Shown: positions 33,920 through 46,354, numbered from the stretch's first letter. The stretch is DNA of 64,000 nt from Xiphydria camelus (GCA_963678675.1 OY783199.1:4409501-4473500); one strand, 5' to 3'. The notes: generated by a model not told the origin, from the letters alone. A program made the numbers and translations.

Positions 33920-34826
33920 AAATGCCCGCGACATTTCTCATCGTCGTCGTTCGACGGCGGTTTTCTTCTCACAAGTCGACGTCACTCTTGATTACAAATT
34001 CCATCGATATATCGCCTTCAAGCGTGCCTCTTATAGAACCTCGTCAGATTTATTACAAATTGGAATCTGTAAAAAAATCCTCCAAACTTATGAAATACCT
34101 ATAAATTGATAACTAATAGGTCGGAGAGGAGCACCCCCCGCCGGGAGAGGTCGAGCTTCCTCGAAAGATTCCCGAATAACGCCGCGCGATCGAACTTCCG
34201 TCCACATTTCGAGCCGATCGAAACGGCGATCGCTCGACGCCGTCCAAACCGGCTCCGGCGCGCCGACCAGTCCGTCGCGGATCTCGCGCGCGCTCGGGGG
34301 ACACGGGTTTAACACCTTCGACGTCGCGCGCAAGAAACGCCGCGTGCGCGCGAGCGTGAACGACCCGACGAGTCCCGAGGATAATTAATAACGGCCGTAA
34401 CGAGGTATCGCCGTAGATAGAAACGTTCGGCGTCCACCCGATCTCTCACCTGGCCCCCGAGGAGACCGGTACGGGTCTCCTCGACGAGGGCGACGCGCGT
34501 TCGCGTCGGTGTCGGGCGGCGATCCCGCTAGGTAACCACCAGGAGGCACCGTGACTCCGCATCTTCGGGTTGCTCGGATCTTCCGAGGGAGCGCTAAGTG
34601 CCGGGCGAGCACAGGTCGGGCATTTCCAAATTGAAAACTATATATCTTCCGATGAGAGAAAGACCTCCGAGATGCGAATGACTCTCCGGCGATCTCGACG
34701 CGGCTTTCTTCCGTCGAAATTCGACGGCCGAGTGCGCGGGGCGCTGCATCGGGGGTCGAGGGTCGAGGTTTTGAGTGAAATCGAAGCCGAACGGCAGTTT
34801 TATTTAGCTTCGATCTTATCCAAATC
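33920..34826. other. no gene seen
   Basis: CpG-rich unique sequence with ORFs on both strands, none recognised. Confidence 0.4.
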
Positions 34827-35091
34827 TACACTGCAAATGGAAGTGTGTTACATTTACACACTTTCCGTGTGTAAACCTTGTAGTTAAATTTTTAACGTTT
34901 TCAGGTATGTTAATTCATCAGAAAAAAACCCTTAAAACATGGTAATTTACGCACAGAATCTCAATTACGCGTTTAAAGTGTGTTTTTCTGATGAATTAAG
35001 ACGTCTGAATACGTTTGAAAATTAAACACTAGGTTTACAGAGGTAAAGAGTGTATAAAAGTAGCACAATTCTATTTACGGTATACACGGAG
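34827..35091. mobile_element. palindromic MITE, family P
   Basis: TACACTGCAAATGGAAGTGT at the left mirrors the right end (TAGCACAATTCTATTTACGG, TATACA). The clearest arm is TTAATTCATCAGAAAAAAAC against GTTTTTCTGATGAATTAAG. It abuts family O. Confidence 0.7.
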
Positions 35092-35508
35092 AAAAGTTCA
35101 TGGTAACCATTCTCATAATTGATGTGGTAAGATTGAATTATTGCGGCATGTGACGTTCAGTGCTATAAATTTGTTGATATTTAGGGTAGACCAAGGGGAG
35201 TCGGATCATAGATCTGTATTTCTTAAATCATGGTGAATATGAGAATTTTTCGACTGTTCGTATCACTTCATTGGAAAGGAATGAAATAACGCGAACAATC
35301 GAACTGCTCGTTTTCAATACGATTTAAAAATATGGATCCATAATCCGATTCGCTTCGGTCTACCCTACTAAAAGCATGGCAAGTGTAGTGGCAATACTTT
35401 TAGCAAATATCGATATATTTATTGTATTGAACGTTATAGGCCGCAATAATTCAATCTTACCACATGGTTTGTGAGAATGGTTACCACAGATTTTGTTCTC
35501 CCCGTACA
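35092..35508. mobile_element. palindromic MITE family O with family H inserted at its centre
   Basis: The left arm (TACACGGAGAAAAGTTCATG, GGTAAGATTGAATTATTGCG) is mirrored at 35400-35508 (CGCAATAATTCAATCTTACC, TTGTTCTCCCCGTACA). Family H copy 1 (35184-35365, with TA on both sides) sits in the middle. Confidence 0.75.
35184..35365. mobile_element. palindromic MITE family H, copy 1 (nested in O)
   Basis: GGGTAGACCAAGGGGAGTCG, then GATCATAGATC at the left mirrors GATCCATAATCCGATTCGCT, then TCGGTCTACCC at the right. TA flanks at 35182-35183 and 35366-35367. Confidence 0.85.
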
Positions 35509-35998
35509 CTTGACCTCTTTGCCTTACAAACAGCGTTATTTGAGAGCGCACGAAGTTATATATCTATGAATTTTCCCCCCCAATCAATTAACAATTCAAA
35601 ATGCTTGCCACTGATCCGAATACCATATTATACTCATCACTCGACGTTCGATCGCGATTTTACGAGACGCGCGTCTCATCGAGATCTATGGCGTAGAAAA
35701 AGGGTCGGTAATCGAGACACCCACCTGCGAACCATCGCGTAAACTCGACCCAAAGAAAAAGAGCACGGAGAAAGAGTGATGTAGCGAGAAAGACACGGCG
35801 CAGGTGGAGACGGACAAGTGGCCAAGTAATTTGGTCTTTTTAGAAAATGTATGGGACGACCTTACACCAAATGCATCTAAGCGGTCTCCGCGCCGGCTCT
35901 CCTTCTCGAGATAAAGTAGCCCACCGCGGGCATTACCGTCGCCAGAAACGGAAAGTGACCCGAAGGTGCCTCCTTCGGTCGTGCCACGACTGCCGTTA

Positions 35999-38519
35999 AG
36001 CCCGCTACAGACTATGCGCGATGCGTGATGCGCGATGCGCGATGCGTGGTTCGCGGCAGTTCGTTGTAGTTCGTAGCAATTCGTAAACAGAGCCATACAG
36101 ACTATGCGCGATGCGTGATGCGCGATGCGCGGTGCGTGATTCGCGGCAGTTCGTTGTAGTTCGTAGCAATTCTGCTTGCATTGTTTCAAAGTTACCAGTT
36201 CTAAAATTATCTACATACGAATACAATGCTAATTATGTATGTACATTATGTATGAAAAAGTGAAAAACATAATACTATGATTGAAATACATATTAAGGAG
36301 GATCGACTGTTTCTTTGGAGTCAAAAATGTGTTTGAAAAAATGTTTTCACAGCGATCTGAAAAGTTATGGAATAATAATTAAATGAATTATGAACCCGTT
36401 TTATGCATCGCCCATGCCGAAAATCATTAGTAAATAAAATATTGGAAAATTTATGGCGGGCTATTAGAGCGTCAATGACTCCGGAATCGTCGTCAGAGGC
36501 TTCTTGTCCAACATTTTAAAGAAAAATAAAAAATTACAAATAATCTATAAAAACCTATAAAAACAACTCATAGAGAATGCTGAAGACATAAAACAGTTAT
36601 TCGATTGATAATTCAGTATCATGGATATATGATTATAGTTTAAACATTTTTTATTGTGCATTGCAATTTTCATTGTATTCTTGGCAACGTTGTACTCCGC
36701 GAAATTTTATATTGGCTGCAGTGACGCGTGAACTACAGTGGCCAGCTATGGCTGATGACGCGAGCATGCAGCAGAGCCGGTATAAAGTCAAATTTTGTCA
36801 AAAAAGAAAAAGAGTTGTATAAGTAAAGGCATGATTTCGTTTCAACAATCATTCAACTTGGATAAAGATTTTAGGGACAATATTTTTTGTATAGTTCCGA
36901 ATCTTTCAAATTTCGCGCTCAGTTTGAATAGACGCCAGGTAAGGTTCGGTCTTTCAGCTTTACAACTGTTTCGCTGCCGTGTTGCCAAGTCTCTCACCGT
37001 TAATATGGCGTGCTAATGGTTTGCGAAGTAAAAACGAATTCCATGATAATATTACGTTGCAACCATATAGAAAAAATCGCTGCAGAAATTTCGATAAGGT
37101 TGGCACGCTAACATACGGTAAAATCTAATTTACTTATGTTTTACATAATCCTTAATATTTCATCTGTTAAATTACTAGTCTTTCAAAGTCTAAAGTTGGC
37201 GGAATGTGTGTTAAAGTCAGTGATAATATACCTTAGTACAATCGTCTCCCATAAGGCGATATGTTAAAAGTGGTCAACTTTAGAATAAAATAACGAAGAA
37301 TCTATAGTCTATAGACGGTCTATATTGCTCAAATTTTTGTATTAGTTGTGTAAAATATTCGTGTATATCTCATATAAAAAAATTAGGGCTGTAAGTTGGT
37401 TTTCGTCTGATAGTCGAACCTCCTTAATAGTCTTCAAATTCTATTTCCATTGCTTCATCCTTATCGTAATTAATCACAATATTGCTTCCATTTTTTTACA
37501 TCCATTTCAACGCACGAAAGTGTTGTTGGGTTCCGCCAATAATTGCACATGAAAGAATCGTCGCAATTTAATGAAAATACTCTGCGTCAAGGATAAGCGG
37601 AAGTGAGATTTATAGCTTCGAAAGTTTTCACTATAGGAAAAAGACAAGGGTCCTTGAAAGGGGTTTTGGCATAGGAGTCCGCTCCGTATTAAAAAAAAAG
37701 ACATCGGTGGAGGCATTCAGGGTGCGCACCGAAAGGCACGGGTTCGTACATCGACTGTTTGGTGTGTTATCACATGTTCGGGAAAAAAGTCCAGTAAGAA
37801 CGTTTTTCCCCTTTCTCTGTACTTTCGAGAAAGAGCCATGAAATTGTCCCTTCCGGACAGGCAAAAATAACAATACAAAGTGTTTCGTGAATCTTCGATA
37901 TGTGTACCGCGAGCATTATGTGCCCACGGCGCCGATCGGCCGGCCTACGACAAATCGTCGGCGAATTATTTTATTGTGATGTTTTCTCGAAAGTCAGAGC
38001 CGTCACTTTCAAAACAGAAATATAAACGAGCCTCGGACTCTGCCACCCGAAGGTGACCTGCGGATGATTACCTACAGCCCCTCAACCACTGGAAAATTCC
38101 TGCAAAAAAAATAGCGCGCACAAAGAATGGACAAATTTACTATGAACACAGCCCGTACTTCGGCGAAACAGCGGTTGATGCGCAGCCTTTGATATTCGTC
38201 CATTTACCGCCTCCAAGAGCGAATCACTGCGCATCACTGCGAACCACACGAACCATGCTGTTTACGAATCGATTTTTAACGAACAAGTCCCTACACACTA
38301 TTCACGAACTGCCGCGAATCACGCATCGCGCATCGCGCATCACGCATCGCGCATAGTCTGTAGCGAGTTGGCCAAGAACGAATCACTGCGAATCACTGCG
38401 AACCACACGAATCATGTTGTTTACGAATCGATTTTTAACGAATAAGTCCCTACACACTATGCACGAAATCACGCATCGCGCATCGCGCATCACGCATCGC
38501 GCATAGTCTGTAGCGGGCT
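35999..38519. mobile_element. PIF/Harbinger-like element, non-autonomous
   Basis: The termini are perfect 50-bp inverted repeats starting AGCCCGCTACAGACTATGCG and running through GATGCGCGATGCG units. TTA flanks both ends (35996-35998 and 38520-38522). A 3-bp TWA target duplication is the mark of PIF/Harbinger transposons. Subterminal units are duplicated: the left end unit repeats about 90 bp further in (36094-36171), and on the right a unit of about 160 bp repeats (38213-38371, 38372-38519). The 2-kb A+T-rich interior has no ORF I recognise as a Harbinger transposase or Myb-like protein. The 167-codon minus-strand ORF over the left end is translated repeat. Confidence 0.7.
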
Positions 38520-38522
38520 TTA

Positions 38523-40037
38523 CCTCTCGCTCCCTCTCCTTTCCTCTCGACGACTGGGCCACGTAGGTAATGAGAGGCACGAGTCACGTACTCGCGAAGA
38601 GAGGGCACACGACCGGAATCGAGATTTTCAACCTCTTCTCTTGGCGGGTGAAAGAAATGCATTGTCGCGTTGTCGTCGACTAGCTTTTAAATCGGGGAAA
38701 GTGTTTGACGATGTATTTATTCACGCCGATTTCGAAGATCGCGCATTTATCGAGGAAATCTCAGAGGAACGTCGAGATGTACCTAGGTGATTTTTTATCG
38801 GAAGAAAATTATTTCTGATACATAAAATCGCTGATATCTTGCACGCAAAAAAGGAACCAGCAATGTTTACAGTTGCATCTAGTGGCGTTGAGATTTGAAG
38901 TGATTTTCAAGAATTCGTAGAGAGGATACATTCCTATTTACAAGTAAAAACTGTGCAGATATTAGTTCAACCAGATATAATACTTATCTATTTATACGCA
39001 AGAATTTCTATCGCTTACCCCCAGGAAAAGCACCTAATTACTGTGTTATTTTGTAAAGTTTGCTGGGCGAAATCATCGTTCGTGCTGTTCAAACTGTGTA
39101 ATTCGTGTAGTTCCTTTTTCTCTGTATATATCTTTTTTCGAATGGGATAGCAGTCTTTAATATCAATTTTCGTTCAAATCTATCGTTCTCCATTGGGAAA
39201 ATAAAAGGGCATCTCTCTCTGCGCTGTACGAGCGTAGATGGATATGTAGAAAGCGGCAGCGTGTCTGAGAAAGGTCGAGGGCTTGCGATAACAGAGTCGT
39301 CACGTCCCTTCAGGAAACTAAAGAAATGCAAAGCGTGTCTCGGTGGATATAGAATTTCGGTTTAGTCGTCGCGCGGACGAGTGGCGGTAGAACCCCGGCA
39401 GGACCTACGTGCACGGTCAGTGGCTGCCGCGCAGGCCGAACGGCGACCGCGCCGGCACGATGTATCATCTCTTCTTTCCGACCTCCTCCTCCTCCTCCTC
39501 CGAGTCTCATTCCTCCCAGTAGGCGAGAAGGGAGGAGAAAAGAGAGAGAGCGAGAGAGAGAGAGAGAGAGGGATGAGAGAGAGAGAGAGAGAGATCTTCC
39601 GATGGCGATACCCTCGCGACCCCAACCCCGCGCTCTTTCCATCCCGTATGCAGCCGGCCTGCCAGTCATCCACGGTTTAGTCATACTGGAATTTCTTCGG
39701 AGATTTTCGATCGACACACATTAACGTGGCCCATGAAGGCTAACGCATCGTCGCGGCTCCTGCAAGGATACTCGTTTCTGCCTTCGAAAATGATTTTTGG
39801 TACATTTTTTCTTTACAGCATCCCTGCTGCATCGATGCAGTAGAAAAATAATCTCTATAAACTTTGCTCGCAACAATATACCTTCGGATAAATGCTTCTG
39901 CTCGGATGGGATATTTTTTCCTGCCTTCCAAAGCCGATTTTGGTACAGGACATATTTTTTGATCAGACTATATCTCAGTTGCGTGGAATTCCTCTGGAGA
40001 AATTAATTTTTGACAATTCCCTTCATGCGTTGTAAGC
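38523..40037. other. no gene seen; S-family remnant and GA tract
   Basis: 38710-38850 resembles repeat family S (GATTTTTTATCGGAAGAAAA, ATAAAATCGCTGATATCTTG). 39541-39593 is GA repeat. 39778-39965 holds two diverged direct copies around TCTGCCTTCGAAAATGATTT and TTTTGGTACA. No exon is recognisable. Confidence 0.4.
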
Positions 40038-40322
40038 ACCCGGAAGACTGATAGCAGTCAATTGTACTGTATTTATAAGAAAAAAAAGTATCTACATATA
40101 TGAGGGTTTTGCGGATGTTTTTACACACACACAACACAACACAATGTAGTACAGTAATTTTTCTTTTGAAAACATTCAACAGTCTACGCTACAATTTACT
40201 AGTTTCTAGAGAAAAAATTATCCTTCAGCACACTAGGAACATTCGCAAACCTTCATGTGTACCTGTTTACCTTTTTATTGAAAAAAAAAAAAGTAAATTT
40301 GACTAGTAGCAGTCTCTCCGTC
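40038..40322. mobile_element. MITE family F, copy 3
   Basis: CACCCGGAAGACTGATAGCA at the left and GACTAGTAGCAGTCTCTCCG at the right, with ACTAGTTTCTAGAGAAAAAA, TTATCCTTCAGCACA internally as in copy 2. An ACAC run at 40123-40142 has expanded within it. Confidence 0.65.
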
Positions 40323-40384
40323 CACAATTACATCCTATTAAAAAGAAGATCCTTTATCGGCTTTGCGAGAAAAATCTCATCGTA

Positions 40385-40678
40385 CACTGAGAAAAAAATG
40401 TCTTTGATCGAAGTAAACGTGTTTCTGGATAGTCCCAAAAGTACATTTATTCGACTTGAATGAATACCGGTTTAATCCAAATAATATTCAATTATAATAT
40501 ATATATGTAGGTATATCTACATATATTTTAAAAATATATATTTAAATCAATAAAATATATATATTATTGATTAAAATATATACACGTTCGGATCAATATT
40601 CATCCGAATCAAATAAATGTGCTCTTGGGACTACCCAAAAACACGTTTATTTCGATCAAGCAAATTTTTGTCTCAGTG
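40385..40678. mobile_element. palindromic MITE family D, copy 1 (intact)
   Basis: CACTGAGAAAAAAATGTCTT, then GATCGAAGTAAACGTGTTTC is mirrored by CACGTTTATTTCGATCAAGC, then TTTGTCTCAGTG. TA flanks at 40383-40384 and 40679-40680. The centre is TA-rich. Confidence 0.85.
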
Positions 40679-41404
40679 TACGAATCACTATGTAGATCCT
40701 TATAGCTACCAGGAAGAAGATTATACCGAGCCGGCCTCGCGTGCATACAGGTATCTCGTTTCCTTACAAGCCTCGATATACAGTTATAAGTACTTTGCCC
40801 CATGTACCTATATGTTCGATCATCGGCGAAGGTTATAGACACCATGTACCCAGTCTCGCGCGCGAGTACCCATTATACTTGGCCGTTGTTACGGAGAGTT
40901 TCTTCGAGGCAGGGCATGTACAATACTTCGGGAGCGCGTATAATACCCGGCGTGTTGGGTTCGAGAGCGTCGGAAAGAAATAACGAGTTTCCGGGGAGCA
41001 AACTCTTTCTTTCTCCTCCTACATTTCTTCCCTCCTCTCGATTCGGACTGCTTTGACGAGAAGTCGTTGATTCGTCAAACCTACGCGAGTGCGCGTAGGC
41101 GTCGTTCTCCCGTAATCTATGTATATCGACGGGCACCGTCGTCCATATGGGAGGATCTCACCTCGCGAGCGAAGCGCGCTTACACGATTCGTTCGTTTCG
41201 CGCAGTGACGTCGCTGCGCCGCCGGGCGAACGGTCGGTTTAATGGGGCGCGGATGTGTGCACGTAGGGGTGTCGCATTCACCCGGGGTGATCGATCACGG
41301 GGTGAATCCTCCCTTGGTCCGTTATAATACGCCATCCCGTACGTATAAGTAAGTGTACATGTCTATAGCTGGAATATGGTACGCGGTACGCGTCGACCGA
41401 GAAA
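40679..41404. other. no gene seen
   Basis: Unique sequence. A small palindrome CCCGGGGTGATCGATCACGG, then GGTG lies near 41281-41305. Chance ORFs only. Confidence 0.4.
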
Positions 41405-41625
41405 ACAGTTTATTAATAGTTAATAAATATAATTTCAAATACGGTGAAGTAAGTATTTCATTAAGACAAGAAAATATACGGTTGTTGTCAAAATGTTTAC
41501 TTCATTTAAATAGTTGCCTCGAAGAATCAAATTGTGTCAAATAAATATCGCAATAATTAACGAATATTTACTTGGTCCAACAAAATGTTTATTTCGCCGT
41601 ATCTAGACAAACATTTATTAACTAC
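41405..41625. mobile_element. degenerate palindromic element
   Basis: GTTAATAAATATAATTTCAA, then ATACGGTGAAGTAA on the left mirrors the right end, which reads ATTTCGCCGTATCTAGACAA, then ACATTTATTAAC. The arms are about 70 % alike. It adjoins family C copy 3. Confidence 0.45.
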
Positions 41626-41866
41626 TCAGGTGAGAAAGTTCTATATATCTTGTACATATATATAATCCATATGTAGATTTGGTCATATATGGATTATGTA
41701 TAATTTCTATAATATTAACCGGATACGAGCAATACATATGGATTACACAAATATTCAAAAATTTATATATAATCCTTATATGGTTAATATAAAAATCACA
41801 TGTAATCCATATATGACCAACTCCACGTATGGACTATATACAAAATATATAGAACTTTTCCGTCTG
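41626..41866. mobile_element. palindromic MITE family C, copy 3
   Basis: CTCAGGTGAGAAAGTTCTAT at the left and ATATAGAACTTTTCCGTCTG at the right, with arms AATCCATATGTAGATTTGGT and ATATGACCAACTCCACGTAT. Confidence 0.75.
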
Positions 41867-43752
41867 CAAAATGACAACGATTCTACGTATATCTAATGCA
41901 TTTCCATGTTTCGCGATTTAAGCAACGACCGGAGCATTCGGTCGACGTTATTTCTCCCGCAGGATGAGTTCCTACGTGTGGTCGATGTTTACCGACAAAT
42001 CTTCTCACGAAAAGTATTCCCACTGAAAGTGGGTACAGGGCCAGGGTATCCCGCCGGGCCAGAGAGCCCCGCAACGCGGCGATACGTCGGAGAACGGAAT
42101 TTGTCGGTCGCTAAATCTGTAAACACTCGTCGAGTGGAACTGGGGCTCTCTCGTACCCCCCCTCCAGCTTCACCCGCCGCTCGAAAACCTCGCGAGAGTA
42201 GGTACTTACACTCGTACGCCGCGGCGCGTTGCGTCGGGAATGTAAAAAAAAGAAAGCAGCGAGGGAATCGGTAATTCGACGCTCTTAATCGGCTCGGTGT
42301 AGCGTTTCGATCGAGGGCTACGCGAGAGAGCGAATCGTGATAGCTCCGGTATATCCGACGTCGCGAGGGAGCGTATCGCGATCGAATCGCACGCGCGCGC
42401 GTCCTCGTTATCTCGAGCCACGCATAATTACGGTCGTCCCGCACGCATAAATACGCGTGTCCCGACGCGGTGTCCGTCCACGCGGTAAAAATAAGCCGCC
42501 TATTACAGAAGTAAAATCCGCGCGTTTTACAGGCATATCAAATTAGTAGCGTTTATCGGACGCGGCGCACTTTTAGCGGACCGAACGAACCGCGCGCGCG
42601 CACACGTGACGCGTAATCGCTCGGCGTGACTCGAGAGCGCGCCTCTCCTCTCGCCGGTGTGGCTGCGAACGACGTGAAAACCTGGCGCATACCTGCGGAA
42701 AGTTGCATTTCTCTCTCTTGAAAAAAAAGGAAGGAAAATAGAGGATCGAGCACGTTTCTGCGCAGGATAGCCACTCTCTCGGGGGTTGCTCTTTATCCGC
42801 CGTGTGCCTCGGGCTTTGCGCGAGCGCGCGTGCATTCTCAAGCGGAATTTCCGCTGAAGGTTTTGCAACGCTTCAAAGTCGACCTCCGCGGGGTGTATCC
42901 GCCCCCGTGCCGCGCGGACGTCTCGTCGAGTTTGGATCGCTCGGGTCGGACTGCGGGTTTAATCCCATCGTCGATAGATCGTTTCGTTGGTAATTGCGTG
43001 GAATACGCGTTTTCGCGGGGGATGGGAAAAGGCGGGAGACGAGCTCGGTTGTGAAGTTGAATTTTTGAGCATTAATGTATACGACACATTTTTCTGTAAG
43101 AGAACTTTCTACGAATGCATTGGCAGTCTAGAGTGAAAGTGTAATAGATGCCCCCTCTGAGGGATACAAATTATATAGCAATATTCGTTATCGTTGGAAT
43201 GTGAGGACATTGTCTACGCGCTGGAACGTAATCATTTCTATGATAGAAAAATATAACTTTGATGAAAAAAGCTTTAGGATATCCAAAGAATTGAGAAATT
43301 CCGTTTTCGACATTTCGGGGGAGGAACTTTGGTTGATGTGGGAACAATGAAATATATTTATTGCGACGACAAATGTGCCGGTTGTTATGACCAAACGTTT
43401 TAGAAACATTATGTTGCCACAATCAACATTTATTTGTCGTAATCACTGTTACCCTATGCGGAAAAAGTCTCGCGCGTCCCAGAAATCGGTGCGTTCATCG
43501 CCTGCTCGGATAGGGGTATAGATTAAAATCGCTGCCGCGATATTCGTGGAAAAAGCCATAATTCTTCGGCGGTCGACGCGGACGGATCGGCTTTCGACTG
43601 CAGGACACACTTTGTACGCCTGCCTTAACGATCCTCGGCCGCCGGTGTCGTTAGCTCCTTGTTCTTCGCTTCCTAATAGTTTAGTCGGTATTTCTCGGTA
43701 TGGACGACGAGCGCTGGTGATGCGAAGGAAGGCCTCGGCGTGGATGACTGGA
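41867..43752. other. no gene seen
   Basis: CpG-rich to about 43060, then A+T-rich. ORFs up to 151 codons overlap on both strands. The minus ORF 43171-43422 and its overlapping companion are not recognisable. Confidence 0.4.
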
Positions 43753-44422
43753 TAGTCCAAGGCACTTATCCACTTTACAAAAAAATCGATGAGGGTAGGG
43801 TGATTTTTGCAGGGCTAAGGGTAGTTTCCAGAGTATCGAACCAAAAGATCACACTCGAAATCATTTGGCGTTCGACTCTAGAGGCTTTTTTTATTATTTT
43901 ATTACTACTTCTTTTTTCGACAAAATGACCTGAATAAAAGTTGTAGATAATAACATTCTGATCAACTTTGCCTTATGACTCTTGTTTTCTAGTTATTTTA
44001 GTTTAAGCGCTACGGCCATTTTTGTGTTTAGAAATTCGCCAGGGCCGTCCCGGAAAAAGGGGACATTTTCAACCTCTCTCCAGGGCCGTCCTCTTTTCCC
44101 GGGACGGCCCTGGCGAATTTCTAAACACAAAAATAACCGTAGCGCCTAAACGAAAATAGCTAGAAAAAAAAAGTCATAAGGGAAAGTTGATCAGAATATT
44201 ATTATCTACAACTTTTATTACGGGCATTTTGTCGAAAAAAAAATAATAATAATAAAATAATAAAAAAGCCTCTAGGGCCGAACGCCAGATGATTTCGAGT
44301 GTGATCTTTTGGTTCGGTACTCTGGAGACTACCCTTAAACAACCCTGAAAAAATCACGCTACCCTCGTCGACTTTTTTGCGTCATACCTAGGTAAAAATG
44401 GATAGGTAAGTGCCTTGGACTA
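43753..44422. mobile_element. 670-bp fold-back element
   Basis: The whole element is one long palindrome, with arms of about 320 bp and roughly 93 % alike. It opens TAGTCCAAGGCACTTATCC and closes GGTAAGTGCCTTGGACTA. The arms contain AAAAGATCACACTCGAAATC, a polyT/TTATT stretch and GCCAGGGCCGTCCC at the centre. It can be read as GTCC termini with a TA target, or as TAGTCC termini with a GGA duplication. It has no coding capacity. Confidence 0.85.
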
Positions 44423-45993
44423 GGAATATTTCAGGGAATCTAGCCAGGAACGGATCCGATTATTCCGTCGGTTATATCGTCGATTGAATGTAAGAATTAT
44501 GTAACTCAAAATTCGGCTACTTTTAGTTGTCTACGTTTTAACGTAGTCGAAATAAAGCGGAACTTATTGCAAAAACTAAATAACTTTTTACATAATCCGA
44601 TAGATATCGTTAAATAATGTAGCCAACAAAACAACTTTGTCGAGTCAATTTGATAACCTGACAAAATATTTAGCGGATTATCCAAATATTCAGCTCTGCC
44701 ATCTGAGTTTTCGTGAAATCGGCCAAAGAATTTTGCGATCCCAAAAAAACGTTTCGTTGGCTCGTATTCGTTCCAAATATTTTGTTAGCCAAACCAAGGA
44801 ATTCTCCGCGTAAAGGAATCTACTTTGATTCCAATCTTCTCCGTGGTTGCCTTCCTTTTCTCGCTTTGACCGCACCGGGGGAAGGCTGTATTCTCGACCA
44901 TAATTAGCGCTAATGCCGTCGTAAAATCTAATTCCGTAATAATTGCGCTAATCTCCCTAAAAGTATCGGAAGGTGGTTTAGGATGCGGATAGGGCGTCGT
45001 CTACTTCCCTGTCGTATTATCCCGATAGTTCGTCAGTCGCGGCGCGGAAAGGCAGAAATTCCGACTCCCCCTCCGCTGTGATCCCTCGCGGTGCGGTCAA
45101 ACGGTCGCGTTTCCTCCAGAAGCGTCGAAACCGCGCGGAATCTCCGTAGTCCAAGGACACTGTCCATTATCGACGGATAGGCGTGCACGCGAGAGAGCGC
45201 CGAGTCCGTAGAGGTACCTATAGGTACCTTCTATACGTATTCCTCGGAGCGTGATTTATTACGAAATAACAGGTTCAACGTGGCCCCGGGCACCAGGTAA
45301 GGCTCGGCTAAGTGGACGACAATGGCCGGAGACACCTACAAATTAACCGGGTAATGGAGTTCGGAGCGGGTGCGAGAAGGGGGGGGGGGCGGTTGCGGCG
45401 GTTTGGCGCGCGGTCGTGCACACCCCGATTTCCCTTTCGAATTTTTAAACAATGTCCCAATTTGTGATGTTACGCGGAACCAGATAGATGCCCGGGACGG
45501 TCATAAAATCGAAACGAGCGCGCGCGCGCCAACGGGAGGGAGAGACACTGAGTGATGCCGGTGACAGCCGCCTCGCTCAACCCCCCGACGCTATTACTCA
45601 CCCGACACCGAATACCATTCAAAGTTCGAAACCACGCGTTCGCCGCCCAATTCCTACGTAGAGAATCAGCTGTTCGCTCGTGGCGAGGGGGGAGCGCCGT
45701 GGCCTGCGATCGAACGGCGTTTACAGTCGCCCGAGGATCGATGGATCGGGGTCGAGGTCGTTTTTCTCGCTGCGAGGGACGAGTCAATCGCGGGTGCATC
45801 GCTCCGAGCGGTTTCGTTGGTACAGTGGACGGACGCGACTTCGGTTTCGCGCGAGTTTGTCGATTTTTTTCTGATATCGAGTATTTCTATACGGGGAGGA
45901 CTTGAAATTGGTCTGTCCAACGTTATTAATCATGTTCACTGAAGTGAAATTTACGATCTTTAAACATCTAATTAATCGTATAGTCACAACATA
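44423..45993. other. no gene seen; includes homeodomain-type sites
   Basis: Unique sequence that becomes CpG-rich from 44900. It holds the paired TAAT palindromes at 44901-44952. ORFs at 45470-45920 overlap on both strands and are compositional. Confidence 0.4.
44901..44952. promoter_or_regulatory. paired homeodomain-type palindromic sites
   Basis: Two near-identical motifs, TAATTAGCGCTAAT (44901-44914) and TAATTGCGCTAAT (44940-44952), lie 39 bp apart, with a TCTAATTCC between them. The first contains the perfect palindrome ATTAGCGCTAAT, that is, inverted homeodomain cores around GCGC. The block is not part of any recognised repeat and is 4.2 kb upstream of hth. A homeodomain-bound enhancer is an inference. 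Confidence 0.35.
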
Positions 45994-46192
45994 GGGTAGA
46001 CCGAGGCGAATCGGATCATAGATCCATATTTCTTTGATCGTGGTGAAAAAGAGCATTTCGATCATCCGCGTATACGGATGTAATATATTACTTCGTTGGA
46101 ATCGAATGAAGTGATACGAACGATCGAAGTGCTTGTTTTCATCGCGGTTTAAGAAACATGGATCTATCATCCGATTCGCCTCTGTCTAGCCT
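45994..46192. mobile_element. palindromic MITE family H, copy 2
   Basis: GGGTAGACCGAGGCGAATCG, then GATCATAGATCC at the left mirrors GGATCTATCATCCGATTCGC, then CTCTGTCTAGCC at the right. A TA precedes it. Confidence 0.8.
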
Positions 46193-46354
46193 GTTATATT
46201 TCATTGTCAGTGCACTTTCGAAGTGCACCTATGGTTCGATATCGACGCTCAAAGTGTCGAGAAAAGTCGAAGGACTCGGAACATTCGGATGGCCCCTACT
46301 TTGCGTGGTTAACACTATTTTATCGGTATTTTATTCAGAGTATCATACAACCTC

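Noticed and set aside
36000..36175. CRISPR-like short regular repeats
   Set aside because: The GATGCGC units are contiguous, degenerate and part of transposon ends in a eukaryotic genome.
35686..36189. 167-codon ORF on the - strand with repeated amino-acid blocks
   Set aside because: It is a translation of the Harbinger-like terminal repeat units and neighbouring sequence.
36190..38190. Possible Harbinger transposase in the element interior
   Set aside because: Short ORFs (36795-37016, 37631-37873 on the minus strand, and an open stretch near 36330-36525 on the minus strand) show no DDE or Myb-like signature that I recognise.
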